A stretch of DNA of 64,000 bases from Rhodobacter sp. (GTDB taxonomy: Bacteria; Pseudomonadota; Alphaproteobacteria; Rhodobacterales; Rhodobacteraceae): positions 1-64,000 of the forward strand of contig JADCDI010000075.1 of the NCBI GenBank assembly GCA_020251025.1, written 5' to 3'. Both the position numbers and the translations under genes were made by a program. Positions 55,679 through 64,000 of the stretch are shown here, in pieces. Positions within the stretch are counted from its first letter, which is position 1, and each line of letters starts with the position of its first letter. The notes under the pieces were generated by a model, which did no database searches, had not been told where the DNA came from, and was given only the letters and a program-made list of their open reading frames with translations.

Positions 55679-56145
55679 TGGCCGAGAATCTGTCAGAAGT
55701 CATTGCAGGCGCTGCGGTTCTGGCCGCAGCCGCCGGTTTTCTGGTTTATGCCGGGCAAAGCACCGGCTTTACCGGCAATGCCGCCAGTTATCCGCTGGTC
55801 GCCAGCTTCCGTTCGGTCGATGGGGTGATGGTGGGCACCGATGTGCGTCTTGCCGGCGTCAAGGTGGGCACCGTGACGGCGCTGGAGCTTAATCCGCAAA
55901 CCTTCTTTGCCGATGCCACGATTTCGGTGCGCAATGACGTGCTGATCCCCGATGACAGCACCGTTCTGGTCTCGTCCGAGGGTTTGCTGGGGGGCAGCTT
56001 TATCGAATTGCAGCCGGGCGGGTCCCTGGAAAACCTTGGTCCGGGCGACGAGATCGAGGACACGCAAGGGGCCGTCAGCGTGATTGCCCTGCTGATGAAA
56101 TTCGTCGGCGGATCAGGGTCGCAAACCCCCGCACCCGCCGAATGA
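55678..56145 (+). CDS. mlaD: Phospholipid-transport substrate-binding protein MlaD
   Basis: 155 residues with an N-terminal membrane anchor (about 8-26) and one MCE/MlaD domain: 'YPLVASFRSVDGVMVGTDVRLAGVKVGTVTALEL', spanning 55785-55890, then 'ISVRNDVLIPDDSTVLVSSEGLLGGSFIELQPGG' region (55920-56025). MlaD hexamers form the periplasmic shuttle of the MlaFEDB ABC system that keeps the outer membrane asymmetric. The other mla genes are not here. Start 55678 (TAATG) was chosen over ATG 55663, which would add five residues. Its stop overlaps the DUF2155 start by 4 bases. Confidence 0.9.
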   Translation: MAENLSEVIAGAAVLAAAAGFLVYAGQSTGFTGNAASYPLVASFRSVDGVMVGTDVRLAGVKVGTVTALELNPQTFFADATISVRNDVLIPDDSTVLVSSEGLLGGSFIELQPGGSLENLGPGDEIEDTQGAVSVIALLMKFVGGSGSQTPAPAE

Positions 56146-56519
56146 CGCGCCTTGCCCTTTTGCTGTGCGTTCTGGCCCAGCCGGCCCTCGCGCAGACAAC
56201 GGCCATTGCCCAGGCCCCGGGCGGTGTTGTGCGCTGGCTTGACAAGGTGTCGGGCGATCTGGCGGACATCGACCTGGCCCGGGGTCAAAGCGTGGTCAAG
56301 GGCAGGCTGACCATCCAGCTTGACGAATGCCGCTATCCCTATGACGACCCGGCATCGAATGCCTATGCCCATCTGACCGTGGTTGACAGCCTGAACCAGA
56401 ACACGCCCGTCTTTTCCGGCTGGATGATTGCCAGCAGTCCGGCGCTGAGCGCGATGGACCATCCGCGCTATGACGTGTGGATATTGCGCTGCGATACCGA
56501 TACGGCCGTGGGCGAATAG
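56142..56519 (+). CDS. DUF2155 periplasmic protein
   Basis: 125 residues with signal peptide (1-17, 'LLLCVLAQPALAQ'). DUF2155 core: 'VRWLDKVSGDLADIDLARGQ', 'LTIQLDECRYPYDDPASNAYAHLTV' (56310-56385), 'FSGWMIASSPALSAMDHPRYDVWILRC'-type end. It contains two Cys likely forming a disulfide. Function unknown; it is regularly found next to NDUFA12, mlaD, aat and acc genes in alphaproteobacteria. Its last 52 bases overlap the 3' end of aat on the opposite strand. Confidence 0.85.
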   Translation: MTRLALLLCVLAQPALAQTTAIAQAPGGVVRWLDKVSGDLADIDLARGQSVVKGRLTIQLDECRYPYDDPASNAYAHLTVVDSLNQNTPVFSGWMIASSPALSAMDHPRYDVWILRCDTDTAVGE

Positions 56520-57112
56520 CCGGGCGGATCAAAGGTTGCCGTCTGGCGCAGCGCCGCAGCCAAAAGGGTGCGGTATTCGGCGCGGCTGATCTCGACCGCG
56601 CCAAGGGATGCCAGATGCGCGGTCAGGAACTGCGTGTCAAACAGCATGAAGCCGCCCGCGCGCAACCGGTCCACCAGCCAGGCAAGGGCCAGTTTTGACG
56701 CATCCCTGCGGCGCGAGAACATGCTTTCACCGAAAAATGCGGCACCCAGCGCCACGCCGTAGACGCCGCCGATCAGCGCATCCGCGTCCCAGACCTCCAG
56801 CGAATGGGCATAACCGGCCCTGTGCAGGGCAAGGTAAAGCGAAAAGATGTCGTCGTTGATCCAGGTTTCGTCCCGCCCGGCACAGCCCTGAACCACGCCG
56901 GCAAAGTCGCTGTCGGTCCGGATTGCATAATCCGCACGCAGCAGGCGACGCCGCAGGGACCGGGAAATGTGGAACCGGTCCAGGGGAATGACGCCGCGCC
57001 GCTTCGGGTCGATCCAGCGGATCGACGGATCGTCGCGGCTTTCCGCCATGGGAAAGATGCCGGCCGCATAGGCCCGCAGCAGGATATCGGGCGTGATCGC
57101 CGGGCCTGTCAT
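56468..57112 (-). CDS. aat: Leucyl/phenylalanyl-tRNA-protein transferase
   Basis: 214 residues. 'ITPDILLRAYAAGIFPMAESRDDPSIRWIDPKRRGVIPLD' region (57100-56985) is the family opening; 'FHISRSLRRRL', 'ETWINDDIFSLYLALHRAGYAHSLEVWD' region (56870-56785), 'GGVYGVALGAAFFGESMFSRRRDASKLAL' (56775-56690) and 'LFDTQFLTAHLASLG' complete it. It adds Leu/Phe to N-terminal Lys/Arg, marking proteins for ClpAP degradation (N-end rule). Start ATG 57112. Downstream of accC with a 49-base gap. Confidence 0.95.
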   Translation of the reverse strand: MTGPAITPDILLRAYAAGIFPMAESRDDPSIRWIDPKRRGVIPLDRFHISRSLRRRLLRADYAIRTDSDFAGVVQGCAGRDETWINDDIFSLYLALHRAGYAHSLEVWDADALIGGVYGVALGAAFFGESMFSRRRDASKLALAWLVDRLRAGGFMLFDTQFLTAHLASLGAVEISRAEYRTLLAAALRQTATFDPPGYSPTAVSVSQRNIHTS

Positions 57113-57161
57113 GCCGGGGGGCGGCCCGGTCCGGACCGCCCGGCGATGATGCCCGTCCCGG

Positions 57162-58508
57162 TCAGCCAAGCTGCCTTGCCAGCCATTTTTCCAGCCAGTG
57201 GATGTTGTAATCCCCGTTCTGGATGTCCGGCTCTGCCAGCAGGGCATGGAACAGCGGCACCGTGGTTTCGACACCGTCCACGATCAGCTCGCCCAGCGCC
57301 CGGCGCAACCGTGCCAGCGCTTCGGGCCGGTCGCGCCCGTGGACAATCAGCTTGCCGATCAGGCTGTCGTAATAGGGCGGAATCGAATAGCCGCCGTAGA
57401 GTGCCGAATCCATCCGCACCCCCAGGCCCCCCGGTGCGTGAAACACCTTCACCCTGCCGGGACAGGGCGCGAAGTTCGGCAGCTTTTCGGCGTTGATCCG
57501 CACTTCTATGGCATGGCCGCTGATTTCCAGTTCGTCTTGCGTGAACGACATCGGCAGGCCTGCGGCGACACGGATCTGCTCGCGCACCAGATCAACGCCA
57601 AAGACCGCCTCTGTCACCGGATGCTCGACCTGCAGGCGCGTGTTCATCTCGATGAAGTAGAACTGGCCATCCTCGAACAGGAATTCGACAGTGCCCGCCC
57701 CGATGTAGTTGATCCGGGCGACCGCATCGGCACAGACCTTGCCGATCCGCGCGCGCATCGCACCGGTGATCGCCGGCCCCGGCGCTTCTTCGAACACCTT
57801 CTGGTGGCGGCGCTGCAGGGAACAGTCGCGCTCGCCCAGGTGCACCGCATTTCCCTTGCCGTCGCCGAAGACCTGGATCTCGATGTGACGCGGGCGCTGC
57901 AGGTATTTCTCGATATAGACCTCGTCATTGCCAAAGGCCGCCTTGGCTTCGGACCGGGCGGTGCGGAAGGCAATTTCCAGATCTGACGCCGTCTGCGCCA
58001 CCTTCATGCCGCGCCCGCCGCCGCCCGCCGTGGCCTTGATGATCACCGGATAGCCGATGGACGCCGCAATCGCGCTGGCACTTTCGAAATCCGCAACCCC
58101 GCCGTCCGATCCCGGCACGACCGGAATGCCAAGGGCCTTTGCGGTCTCCTTGGCGGTGATCTTGTCGCCCATGATGCGGATATGTTCGGCCGAGGGGCCG
58201 ATGAAGACGATGTCATGATCTTCCAGCGCCTGGGCGAAGGCCGCGTTTTCGCTCAGAAAGCCATATCCCGGATGGACCGCGTCCGCCCCGGTGATCTCGC
58301 AGGCGGAAATGATTGCGGCCTTGTTCAGATAGCTTTCTGCGGAAGGGGCAGGTCCGATACACACGCTTTCGTCAGCCATACGCACATGCATGGCATCGGC
58401 ATCGGCCGTGGAATGCACCGCGACCGAGGTGATGCCCATTTCGCGGCAGGCACGGATCACGCGCAGCGCGATCTCGCCGCGATTGGCGATCAGGATCTTG
58501 TCGAACAT
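57162..58508 (-). CDS. accC: Acetyl-CoA carboxylase biotin carboxylase subunit AccC
   Basis: 448 residues. N-terminal '[19 protein letters not shown]'; ATP-grasp domain with '[13 protein letters not shown]' glycine-rich loop, '[17 protein letters not shown]', '[15 protein letters not shown]' and '[16 protein letters not shown]' (catalytic Glu/Arg). It carboxylates biotin on AccB, the first step of fatty-acid synthesis. ATG 58508 was chosen (AAGGA at good spacing and canonical MFDK); an ATG at 58535 overlapping the accB stop would add nine residues. Operon accB-accC-aat. Confidence 0.97.
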   Translation of the reverse strand: MFDKILIANRGEIALRVIRACREMGITSVAVHSTADADAMHVRMADESVCIGPAPSAESYLNKAAIISACEITGADAVHPGYGFLSENAAFAQALEDHDIVFIGPSAEHIRIMGDKITAKETAKALGIPVVPGSDGGVADFESASAIAASIGYPVIIKATAGGGGRGMKVAQTASDLEIAFRTARSEAKAAFGNDEVYIEKYLQRPRHIEIQVFGDGKGNAVHLGERDCSLQRRHQKVFEEAPGPAITGAMRARIGKVCADAVARINYIGAGTVEFLFEDGQFYFIEMNTRLQVEHPVTEAVFGVDLVREQIRVAAGLPMSFTQDELEISGHAIEVRINAEKLPNFAPCPGRVKVFHAPGGLGVRMDSALYGGYSIPPYYDSLIGKLIVHGRDRPEALARLRRALGELIVDGVETTVPLFHALLAEPDIQNGDYNIHWLEKWLARQLG

Positions 58509-58531
58509 CGGGGCCCTGTCCTTTGCCGCGC

Positions 58532-59041
58532 TCATTCGATGATCATCAGCGGGGCGCCGTATTCCACAGGGCTGCCATCCTCGACGACGATGCGGCGCAC
58601 CGTTCCCGCGCGTGGCGCCGGGATATGATTCATGGTCTTCATCGCCTCGATGATCAGAACCGTCTGGCCTTCGCTTACCTGCGTGCCAATGGCCACAAAG
58701 GGCGTCGCCCCCGGTTCGGCAGACAGATAGACCGTGCCCACCATCGGCGAGGTGACGGCACCCGGATGCTGTGCCGGATCATCGGTTCCGGGCGCAGCGG
58801 GGGCCGCCGCCGGCCCGGGGGCATATGGCGCGGGTGCATGGGGCGCGGGTGCCTGGGGCAGCGGGGCATGGGCGGCCGAATGGGTGGCGACGATATTCGC
58901 CTGCTTGACCACCCGGACATCAAGGCTGTCATCCTCGCCATATTCGCGCTTTACCGAAAGCTCGGTCAGACCGTTCTTGTTCAGCAACTCGGCAAGCGCC
59001 TGGATAAAGGCGACGTCCGCGTCGGTGGATTGTTTGCTCAT
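58532..59041 (-). CDS. accB: Acetyl-CoA carboxylase biotin carboxyl carrier protein AccB
   Basis: 169 residues. An N-terminal helical segment (1-50) and an Ala/Pro-rich flexible linker (about 56-92) lead to the biotinyl domain with '[15 protein letters not shown]' (thumb region) and biotin-accepting Lys135 in EAMKTMN. It carries the carboxyl group between AccC and the carboxyltransferase AccAD (not in the window). Start ATG 59041 with AGAGGA upstream. First gene of the minus-strand operon, divergent from preT. Confidence 0.96.
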   Translation of the reverse strand: MSKQSTDADVAFIQALAELLNKNGLTELSVKREYGEDDSLDVRVVKQANIVATHSAAHAPLPQAPAPHAPAPYAPGPAAAPAAPGTDDPAQHPGAVTSPMVGTVYLSAEPGATPFVAIGTQVSEGQTVLIIEAMKTMNHIPAPRAGTVRRIVVEDGSPVEYGAPLMIIE

Positions 59042-59316
59042 GCCGTCCTCTGAGGGGTTCTTTTGCTGGCTTTCGGTGTTTGGTCCTGCACGGTCCCCGC
59101 AGGCAGGGCGAAGCCATGGATGGCAAGCTTATACGCGACGGCGTCCGGGGTGAAAAGCGCCAGTTGCAGGGCGGCCGAAGGGGGGAAACTGCCTGAATCC
59201 CGGGCAGATCCCATCAAAAGCGGGGGCACCCCCGGCTGCGGAAAATTTACCGTTTGATAAAAAAACCTGCCTGTGGCAGCCTTTCGGGCAAAGGCCATTG
59301 CCATTGGGGGTGCATC

Positions 59317-60657
59317 TTGTCCAACAGCCCGCTTACGCCCGGCGTGGTGCCGGGGCGCCTGCCCGCCGCAAGCTACCGCGCAAACTTCGCCGACAAGGAG
59401 CCTGCCCTTGACCGGCATGAGGCCCATGTTGCGGCGGACCGCTGCTATTTCTGCCATGATGCGCCCTGCATCACGGCCTGTCCCACCTCGATCGACATTC
59501 CCTTGTTCATCCGCCAGATCGCCACGGGCACGCCCGAGGCGGCGGCGCGCACGATCTTCGCGCAGAATATCCTGGGCGGCATGTGCGCCCGCGTCTGTCC
59601 GACGGAACAGCTTTGCGAAGAAGCCTGCGTGCGCGAGGCCGCCGAAGGCAAGCCTGTGGAAATCGGCCGGTTGCAGCGCTTTGCCACCGACAGTCTGATG
59701 GCTCAGGGCGTGCACCCCTTTGCCCGCAGCGCCCCCACCGGCAAGCGGGTGGCCGTTGTCGGTGCGGGCCCGGCCGGTCTTTCTGCGGCCCACCGGCTGG
59801 CCCTGCATGGCCATGAGGTCACGCTTTATGACGCCCGGCCAAAGGCGGGCGGGCTGAACGAATATGGCATCGCCGCCTACAAGTCCCCCGACGGCTTTGC
59901 CCAGGCCGAGGTGAACTGGCTTTTGTCCATCGGGGGCATCCGCGTGGAAACCGGCCGCGCGCTGGGGCACGACCTGACGCTGGATGATCTGCGGGCGTCT
60001 TTCGACGCGGTGTTTCTGGGCATCGGCCTTGCGGGCGTCAATGCCCTGCGCGCCGAAGGCGAAGACCGCAGCCATGTTCAGGACGCCGTCGATTTCATCG
60101 CCACCCTGCGCCAGTGCGAAGACAAGGCCAGCCTGCCCATCGGCCGTGACGTGGTGGTGATCGGCGGCGGCATGACGGCGGTTGACGCGGCGGTGCAGTC
60201 AAAGCTTCTGGGGGCCGAGACGGTGACGATCGTCTATCGCCGCGGGCAGGATCAGATGAGCGCGTCGGGGCATGAGCAATCCCATGCCACCTCAAGGGGC
60301 GTGCGGATCATCACCGGGGCGGCACCGCTGCGGGTGCTGGGCAACGGCGCGGTGACGGGCGTGGAATTCGCCTATACCGCCGATGGCCCCGATGGCCTGC
60401 GCCTGACGCCTGAGACCTTTGTGCTCAAGGCCGATCAGGTCTTCAAGGCGATTGGCCAGACCCTGCGCGGCGCGCCGGCGGCGCTGCGGCTGGACGGCGG
60501 CAAGATCGCCGTCACCGGGGCCGGGCGGACAACGCTGCCCGGCGTCTGGGCGGGTGGGGACTGTGCGGCGGGCGGCAATGACCTGACCGTGACGGCCGTT
60601 GCCGAAGGCCGCGATGCGGCGGAAGATATCCATGCAGCGCTGATGGACGCACCATGA
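59317..60657 (+). CDS. preT: NAD(P)-dependent dihydropyrimidine dehydrogenase, flavoprotein subunit PreT
   Basis: 446 residues. An N-terminal domain with Cys clusters for two 4Fe-4S centres ('CYFCHDAPCITACPTS' and 'CARVCPTEQLCEEACV') precedes an FAD domain ('VVGAGPAGLSAAHRL') and an NAD(P) domain ('VVIGGGMTAVDAAVQ'). It passes electrons to PreA, which reduces uracil/thymine. No ATG fits the N-terminus: in frame only TTG codons at 59254 and 59317 are available before conserved sequence. TTG 59317 is preferred because GGGGG lies just upstream. A weaker A/T-rich stretch (59241-59266) is the likely promoter zone. Confidence 0.9.
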   Translation: MSNSPLTPGVVPGRLPAASYRANFADKEPALDRHEAHVAADRCYFCHDAPCITACPTSIDIPLFIRQIATGTPEAAARTIFAQNILGGMCARVCPTEQLCEEACVREAAEGKPVEIGRLQRFATDSLMAQGVHPFARSAPTGKRVAVVGAGPAGLSAAHRLALHGHEVTLYDARPKAGGLNEYGIAAYKSPDGFAQAEVNWLLSIGGIRVETGRALGHDLTLDDLRASFDAVFLGIGLAGVNALRAEGEDRSHVQDAVDFIATLRQCEDKASLPIGRDVVVIGGGMTAVDAAVQSKLLGAETVTIVYRRGQDQMSASGHEQSHATSRGVRIITGAAPLRVLGNGAVTGVEFAYTADGPDGLRLTPETFVLKADQVFKAIGQTLRGAPAALRLDGGKIAVTGAGRTTLPGVWAGGDCAAGGNDLTVTAVAEGRDAAEDIHAALMDAP

Positions 60658-60723
60658 CCGCAGCCGCTTGCAGCTTTGCCGCAGGGCCGCTAGGCAGCGG
60701 GGTGTCATCGCCAGGGTCATTGC

Positions 60724-61260
60724 ATGGACGCGCTCATCGACCGATTGATCGGGTTTCTCGAAGCCAACCGGGACTGGGCCTTCTGGATCGCCCTGGTCTT
60801 TGCGGCGGCAGAGAATACCGCCTTTCTGTCCATCGCCATTCCTTCAACCGCCATTCTGGTGGGCGTAGGCGCGCTGGTGGCCACGGGCGCGCTTGGCTTT
60901 GCCCCGATCTTCCTCGGGGCGGCGCTTGGTGCGGTCATCGGCTCTACCTTCTCGTGGTGGCTGGGCCTGCGCTATGGCGACCGTATCCTGTCGCTCTGGC
61001 CGCTGCGCGATCATCCCGATCTGGTGGAACGCGGTCGGGACAGTTTTGCGAAATGGGGTCCCCTGGCGATCATCATCGGGCATTTCTTCGGCCCGCTGCG
61101 CCCCGTGGTCTTTCTGATGTGCGGCATGGCCGCGATGCCGTTCTGGTGGTTCCAGCTTTTCAACGTGACCGGGTCCGTGGCCTGGGCCTTCATCGTGCCG
61201 AAAACCGGCGAGGTGGGCGGCCTGATCATCGGCTGGATCTGGTCGCTGTTCGGCGCCTGA
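60724..61260 (+). CDS. DedA-family membrane protein
   Basis: 178 residues with about four to five hydrophobic segments. DedA/SNARE-associated domain: 'FAAAENTAFLSIAIPSTAILVGVG' (Glu early, as in family), 'GAALGAVIGSTFSWWLGLRYGDR' and 'FFGPLRPVVFLMCGMAAMPFWWFQLFNVTG' (61085-61170), with the conserved 'GHF.GP.R' Arg. Family members are thought to be flippases or transporters linked to membrane potential and undecaprenyl-phosphate recycling. It lies between preT (66-bp gap) and preA (86-bp gap), an unexpected place with no obvious link to pyrimidine breakdown. Confidence 0.88.
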   Translation: MDALIDRLIGFLEANRDWAFWIALVFAAAENTAFLSIAIPSTAILVGVGALVATGALGFAPIFLGAALGAVIGSTFSWWLGLRYGDRILSLWPLRDHPDLVERGRDSFAKWGPLAIIIGHFFGPLRPVVFLMCGMAAMPFWWFQLFNVTGSVAWAFIVPKTGEVGGLIIGWIWSLFGA

Positions 61261-61346
61261 CACCCCCGTCTTGCCTGTCTGCATCCCCGATCCGCACCTG
61301 CGCCGCCCCCCGGCGGCGCGCGCGTCGCCTGTCATAGGAGGCTTCC

Positions 61347-62648
61347 ATGGCCGATCTGCGTTCCGACTTCATTGGCATCAAATCCCCCAACCCCTTCTGG
61401 CTGGCCTCGGCCCCGCCGACGGACAAGGAATACAACGTCCGCCGTGCGTTCGAGGCCGGCTGGGGCGGCGTGGTTTGGAAAACGCTTGGCTCCGCAGGCC
61501 CGCCCATCGTCAACGTCAACGGGCCGCGCTATGGCGCTGTCTGGGGGGCCGACCGCCGCCTGCTGGGCCTGAACAACATCGAACTGATCACCGACCGCCC
61601 GCTGGAGGTGAACCTGCGCGAGATCAAGGCGGTCAAGCGCGACTGGCCCGACCGTGCGATGATCATCAGCCTGATGGTGCCCTGCGACGAGGAGTCGTGG
61701 AAAGACATCCTGACGCGCATCGAAGATACCGGGGCCGACGGAGTGGAGCTGAACTTTGGCTGCCCGCACGGCATGGCCGAACGCGGCATGGGGTCTGCCG
61801 TGGGGCAGGTGCCCGAATACATCGAAATGGTGACGCGCTGGGTCAAGCAGTATTCCCGCATGCCCTGCATTGTAAAGCTGACGCCCAACGTCACCTCGAT
61901 CCTGCCGCCGGCCATGGCGGCGCATCGCGGCGGGGCCGATGCCGTGTCGCTGATCAACACGGTCAAGTCGATCACCAATGTCGATCTTGATGCCTTCTCG
62001 CCCTTCCCGATGATCGACGGCAAGGGCAGCCACGGCGGCTATTGCGGCCCGGCGGTGAAGCCCATCGCGCTGAACATGGTGGCCGAGATTGCCCGCAACC
62101 CGGAAACCCGCGCCCTGCCCATTTCCGGCATCGGCGGCGTCACGACCTGGCGCGATGCGGCGGAATTCCTGGCGCTGGGGGCGGGCAATGTGCAGGTCTG
62201 CACGGCGGCAATGACCTATGGCTTCAAGATCGTGCAGGAAATGATTTCCGGCCTGTCGCAGTACCTGGATGAAAAGGACATGGCCCTGTCCGACCTGATC
62301 GGGCGCGCGGTGCCGAATTTCGTCGAATGGCAGGATCTGAACCTGAACTACGTGACCAAGGCGCGGATCGATCCCGATGCCTGCATCGGCTGCGGCCGCT
62401 GCTATGCTGCCTGCGAAGACACCAGCCACCAGGCCATCGCCATGAAGCCGGGCCGCGTGTTCGAGGTGATCGATGCCGAATGCGTGGCCTGCAACCTGTG
62501 CGTCAACGTCTGCCCGGTGGAGGGTTGCATCACCATGGAAGAACTGCCGCTGGGCGCGCTGGACCCGCGCACGGGGCGCAAGGTGACAGGGTACGGAAAC
62601 TGGACGGAACATCCGAACAATCCCGCTGCGGTGAAGGCGGCGGAATAG
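61347..62648 (+). CDS. preA: NAD-dependent dihydropyrimidine dehydrogenase subunit PreA
   Basis: 433 residues. FMN-binding TIM barrel of dihydroorotate-dehydrogenase type: 'PFWLASAPPTDKEYN', 'VWKTLGSAGPP', 'ELNFGCPHGMAERGMG' (substrate Asn/Cys loop), 'CIVKLTPNVT' and 'GIGGVTTWRDAAEFLALGA'. C-terminal ferredoxin domain with two 4Fe-4S motifs: 'CIGCGRCYAAC' and 'CVACNLCVNVC'. With PreT it reduces uracil/thymine to the dihydro forms. Start ATG 61347 has a perfect AGGAGG. No phd/dht hydrolase genes appear in the window. Confidence 0.96.
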   Translation: MADLRSDFIGIKSPNPFWLASAPPTDKEYNVRRAFEAGWGGVVWKTLGSAGPPIVNVNGPRYGAVWGADRRLLGLNNIELITDRPLEVNLREIKAVKRDWPDRAMIISLMVPCDEESWKDILTRIEDTGADGVELNFGCPHGMAERGMGSAVGQVPEYIEMVTRWVKQYSRMPCIVKLTPNVTSILPPAMAAHRGGADAVSLINTVKSITNVDLDAFSPFPMIDGKGSHGGYCGPAVKPIALNMVAEIARNPETRALPISGIGGVTTWRDAAEFLALGAGNVQVCTAAMTYGFKIVQEMISGLSQYLDEKDMALSDLIGRAVPNFVEWQDLNLNYVTKARIDPDACIGCGRCYAACEDTSHQAIAMKPGRVFEVIDAECVACNLCVNVCPVEGCITMEELPLGALDPRTGRKVTGYGNWTEHPNNPAAVKAAE

Positions 62649-62998
62649 GGATTGTCTGCGGTACGGCCTGTGGATCACCCGCCCTGTTGCAGAGGCCTGA
62701 CAGGGTGCTGACATGCAGTCCGGCCGCCTTCCGGGCCGGAGGATCTCCGCATTGCGGCAAAAGGGCTTGCCGTTTTCTGCGGGCCGGGCAGCGGCCCGCC
62801 TTTTCCGGCCCGGTTCACCGCAGGTCAGGGACCACCGCCGCATGGGGGCCGGTCCCCCAGCGCCGGAACGGTGGCCCCGGCCTGACCGTGCGGCGCGTGC
62901 GGACGGGGTTCCTGCCTTCCGTTCCGGCAGCCCGGGCACTTGGCACTTCCTGCGCCGCTTGTTAGACCCCTTGCGGCAGCCCAACAGCGGACAGTCCC
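62649..62998. other. Spacer between preA and the MFS gene
   Basis: 350 bases without a supported gene. It contains an inverted repeat TCCGGCC/GGCCGGA (62719-62740) and a strong terminator-like hairpin (62779-62806). CTGACAGGGTGCTGACA (62698-62714) faintly resembles the tail of the dispersed repeat. The promoter of the MFS gene should lie in the last 150 bases. Confidence 0.55.
62779..62806 (+). terminator. Intrinsic terminator downstream of preA
   Basis: GCGGGCCG, loop GGCAG, CGGCCCGC followed by CTTTTCC. Perfect 8-bp GC stem with a short T-run, about 130 bases after the preA stop. Confidence 0.65.
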
Positions 62999-64000
62999 AT
63001 GCAGGCCCCGGCCCCGTCCCGTCATGCGGTGACCTTCGTTCTGATCACCGTGCTTTTGGACATGGTGGGCTTCGGCCTGATCATGCCCGTGCTGCCCGGG
63101 CTGATCGAAGAGGTGCAGGGCGTGGGCCTGGCGGATGCCGCCGTGATCGGCGGCTGGATGCTTTTCGCCTTTTCCATCATGCAATTTGCCTTCAGCCCGC
63201 TGATGGGCAACCTGAGCGACCGGTTCGGGCGCCGGCCCCTGCTGCTGCTGTCGATTTTCGGGCTGTTTGTGGATTACCTGTTTTCCGCCTTTGCCCCGTC
63301 GGTCTTCTGGCTGTTCGTCGGGCGGGTCGTGGCGGGGCTGTTCGGGTCATCCTATGTCATTGCCAATGCCTATATCGCCGATGTGACGCCGCCCGAGGGG
63401 CGGGCAAAGGCCTATGGGCTGATGGGGGCGGCCTTTGGCGTGGGGTTCGTCCTTGGTCCGGCGATCGGCGGGCTTCTGGGCGAATTCGGCACGCGGGTGC
63501 CGTTCTTCGTCGCCGCCGGACTGGCCGCCTGCAACCTTGCCTATGGCTGGTTCGTGCTGCCGGAAACGCTTGCCCCGCACAAGCGCCGCGCCTTTGAGTG
63601 GCGCCGCGCCAACCCCTTCGGCACGCTGGCCGTGTTCCGCCGCTATAACGGTGTGCTGCCGCTGTGCGGGGTGCTGTTCATCTACTTCTTCGCCAGCTCG
63701 GTCTATCCGGCGATCTGGCCCTTCTGGGGCATGGCGAAATTCGACTGGAGCGTGGCCATGGTGGGGGTGTCGCTGGCGGCCTTTGGCCTGATCACCGCGT
63801 TCTTCCAGGGCGTGCTGACCGGCCCGCTGGTGGCCCGCTTTGGCGAGTACCGCGTGGCGCTGTTCGGGCTGATCATCGCGGCGGTCTCGGCGGCGGGCTA
63901 CGGGCTGGTGGGCACGCTGGCCGGGGTGCTGATCCTGCTGGTGATCCATGGGCCGGAAGGATTTGTGCATCCGATGCTGACCGCCATGCTGTCCAGGGCC
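62999..64000 (+). CDS. MFS transporter, TetA (DHA1) type, 3' end outside window
   Basis: At least 334 residues, open at the right edge. Hydrophobic segments alternate with short loops from residue 10 on, as in 12-helix drug:proton antiporters. '[26 protein letters not shown]' (helix 1, motif D1 like TetA), '[16 protein letters not shown]' (motif A between helices 2 and 3) and '[19 protein letters not shown]' (motif C, antiporter signature) are visible. Likely an efflux pump; the substrate is not predictable. Start ATG 62999. Expected full length is about 400 residues, so roughly the last two helices are missing. Confidence 0.88.
   Translation, partial: MQAPAPSRHAVTFVLITVLLDMVGFGLIMPVLPGLIEEVQGVGLADAAVIGGWMLFAFSIMQFAFSPLMGNLSDRFGRRPLLLLSIFGLFVDYLFSAFAPSVFWLFVGRVVAGLFGSSYVIANAYIADVTPPEGRAKAYGLMGAAFGVGFVLGPAIGGLLGEFGTRVPFFVAAGLAACNLAYGWFVLPETLAPHKRRAFEWRRANPFGTLAVFRRYNGVLPLCGVLFIYFFASSVYPAIWPFWGMAKFDWSVAMVGVSLAAFGLITAFFQGVLTGPLVARFGEYRVALFGLIIAAVSAAGYGLVGTLAGVLILLVIHGPEGFVHPMLTAMLSRA

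Noticed and set aside
62698-62740. Possible third copy of the dispersed repeat
   Set aside because: Only about 17 bases resemble the tail block; the other two blocks are absent.
61332-62984. 550-codon open frame antisense to preA
   Set aside because: Shadow of preA, whose Fe-S and FMN motifs are unmistakable.

Overview
The window is GC-rich alphaproteobacterial chromosome, most likely from the Rhodobacteraceae/Paracoccaceae. Family-typical neighbourhoods support this: cysS-cimA-squalene/phytoene synthase; NDUFA12-mlaD-DUF2155 facing aat-accC-accB; bamE divergent from a DUF177 (YceD) gene; and a complete aerobic (CobN/CobG-type) cobalamin cluster. I found no rRNA, tRNA or CRISPR array.

Layout. 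1-7650 is a disturbed segment. The N-terminus of an ISAs1-family transposase runs off the left edge. It is followed by olsB, msrB, bamE and the DUF177 gene. A 755-bp scar then holds a deleted, frameshifted ISAs1 transposase remnant where rpmF-plsX-fabH would normally follow. Next comes a MoxR ATPase / metallo-beta-lactamase / VWA module, and then a 678-bp spacer holding the second, inverted copy of a GC-rich repeat also present at 322-557. 7651-13754 is housekeeping: an ABC-F ATPase, cysS (with a compositionally odd 3' third), cimA and a squalene/phytoene synthase-like gene. 14342-22911 is a two-gene surface system: a 1687-residue secreted protein of about eleven DUF11 repeats and, overlapping it by 4 nt, a 1169-residue outer-membrane beta-barrel protein. 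A formate/nitrite transporter follows.

24047-41531 is cobalamin synthesis. A minus-strand operon reads DUF1636-cobW-cobN-cobG-cobH-cobI-cobJ-(cobK inverted)-cobL-cobE-cobM-cobB-cobA. A second minus-strand unit is a CbiM-like gene plus cobF. Each unit has its own cobalamin riboswitch, at 39098-39262 and 25632-25792. cobO and cobQ run on the plus strand. Together these genes cover uroporphyrinogen III methylation, precorrin conversion, cobalt insertion, corrin adenosylation and amidation.

41885-50555 is a membrane/LPS region: a VIT-like membrane protein; a plus-strand trio (Gfo/Idh dehydrogenase, CMP-sugar synthetase, SDR); and, converging on it, a minus-strand set msbA-like, neuC, a second Kdo-transferase-like gene, waaA. 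This looks like a route to a CMP-activated sugar acid beside two Kdo-type transferases and an LPS flippase, although no NeuB-type synthase lies in the window.

50807-62648 holds msrA-selO, clpP-clpX, NDUFA12-mlaD-DUF2155, aat, accBC and a reductive pyrimidine catabolism pair preT/preA with a DedA gene between them. The window ends inside a TetA-like MFS transporter.

Most intriguing candidates for follow-up: the DUF11/barrel pair, the neuC / twin Kdo-transferase locus, the MoxR-MBL-VWA module without CO dehydrogenase genes, and the mosaic cysS.
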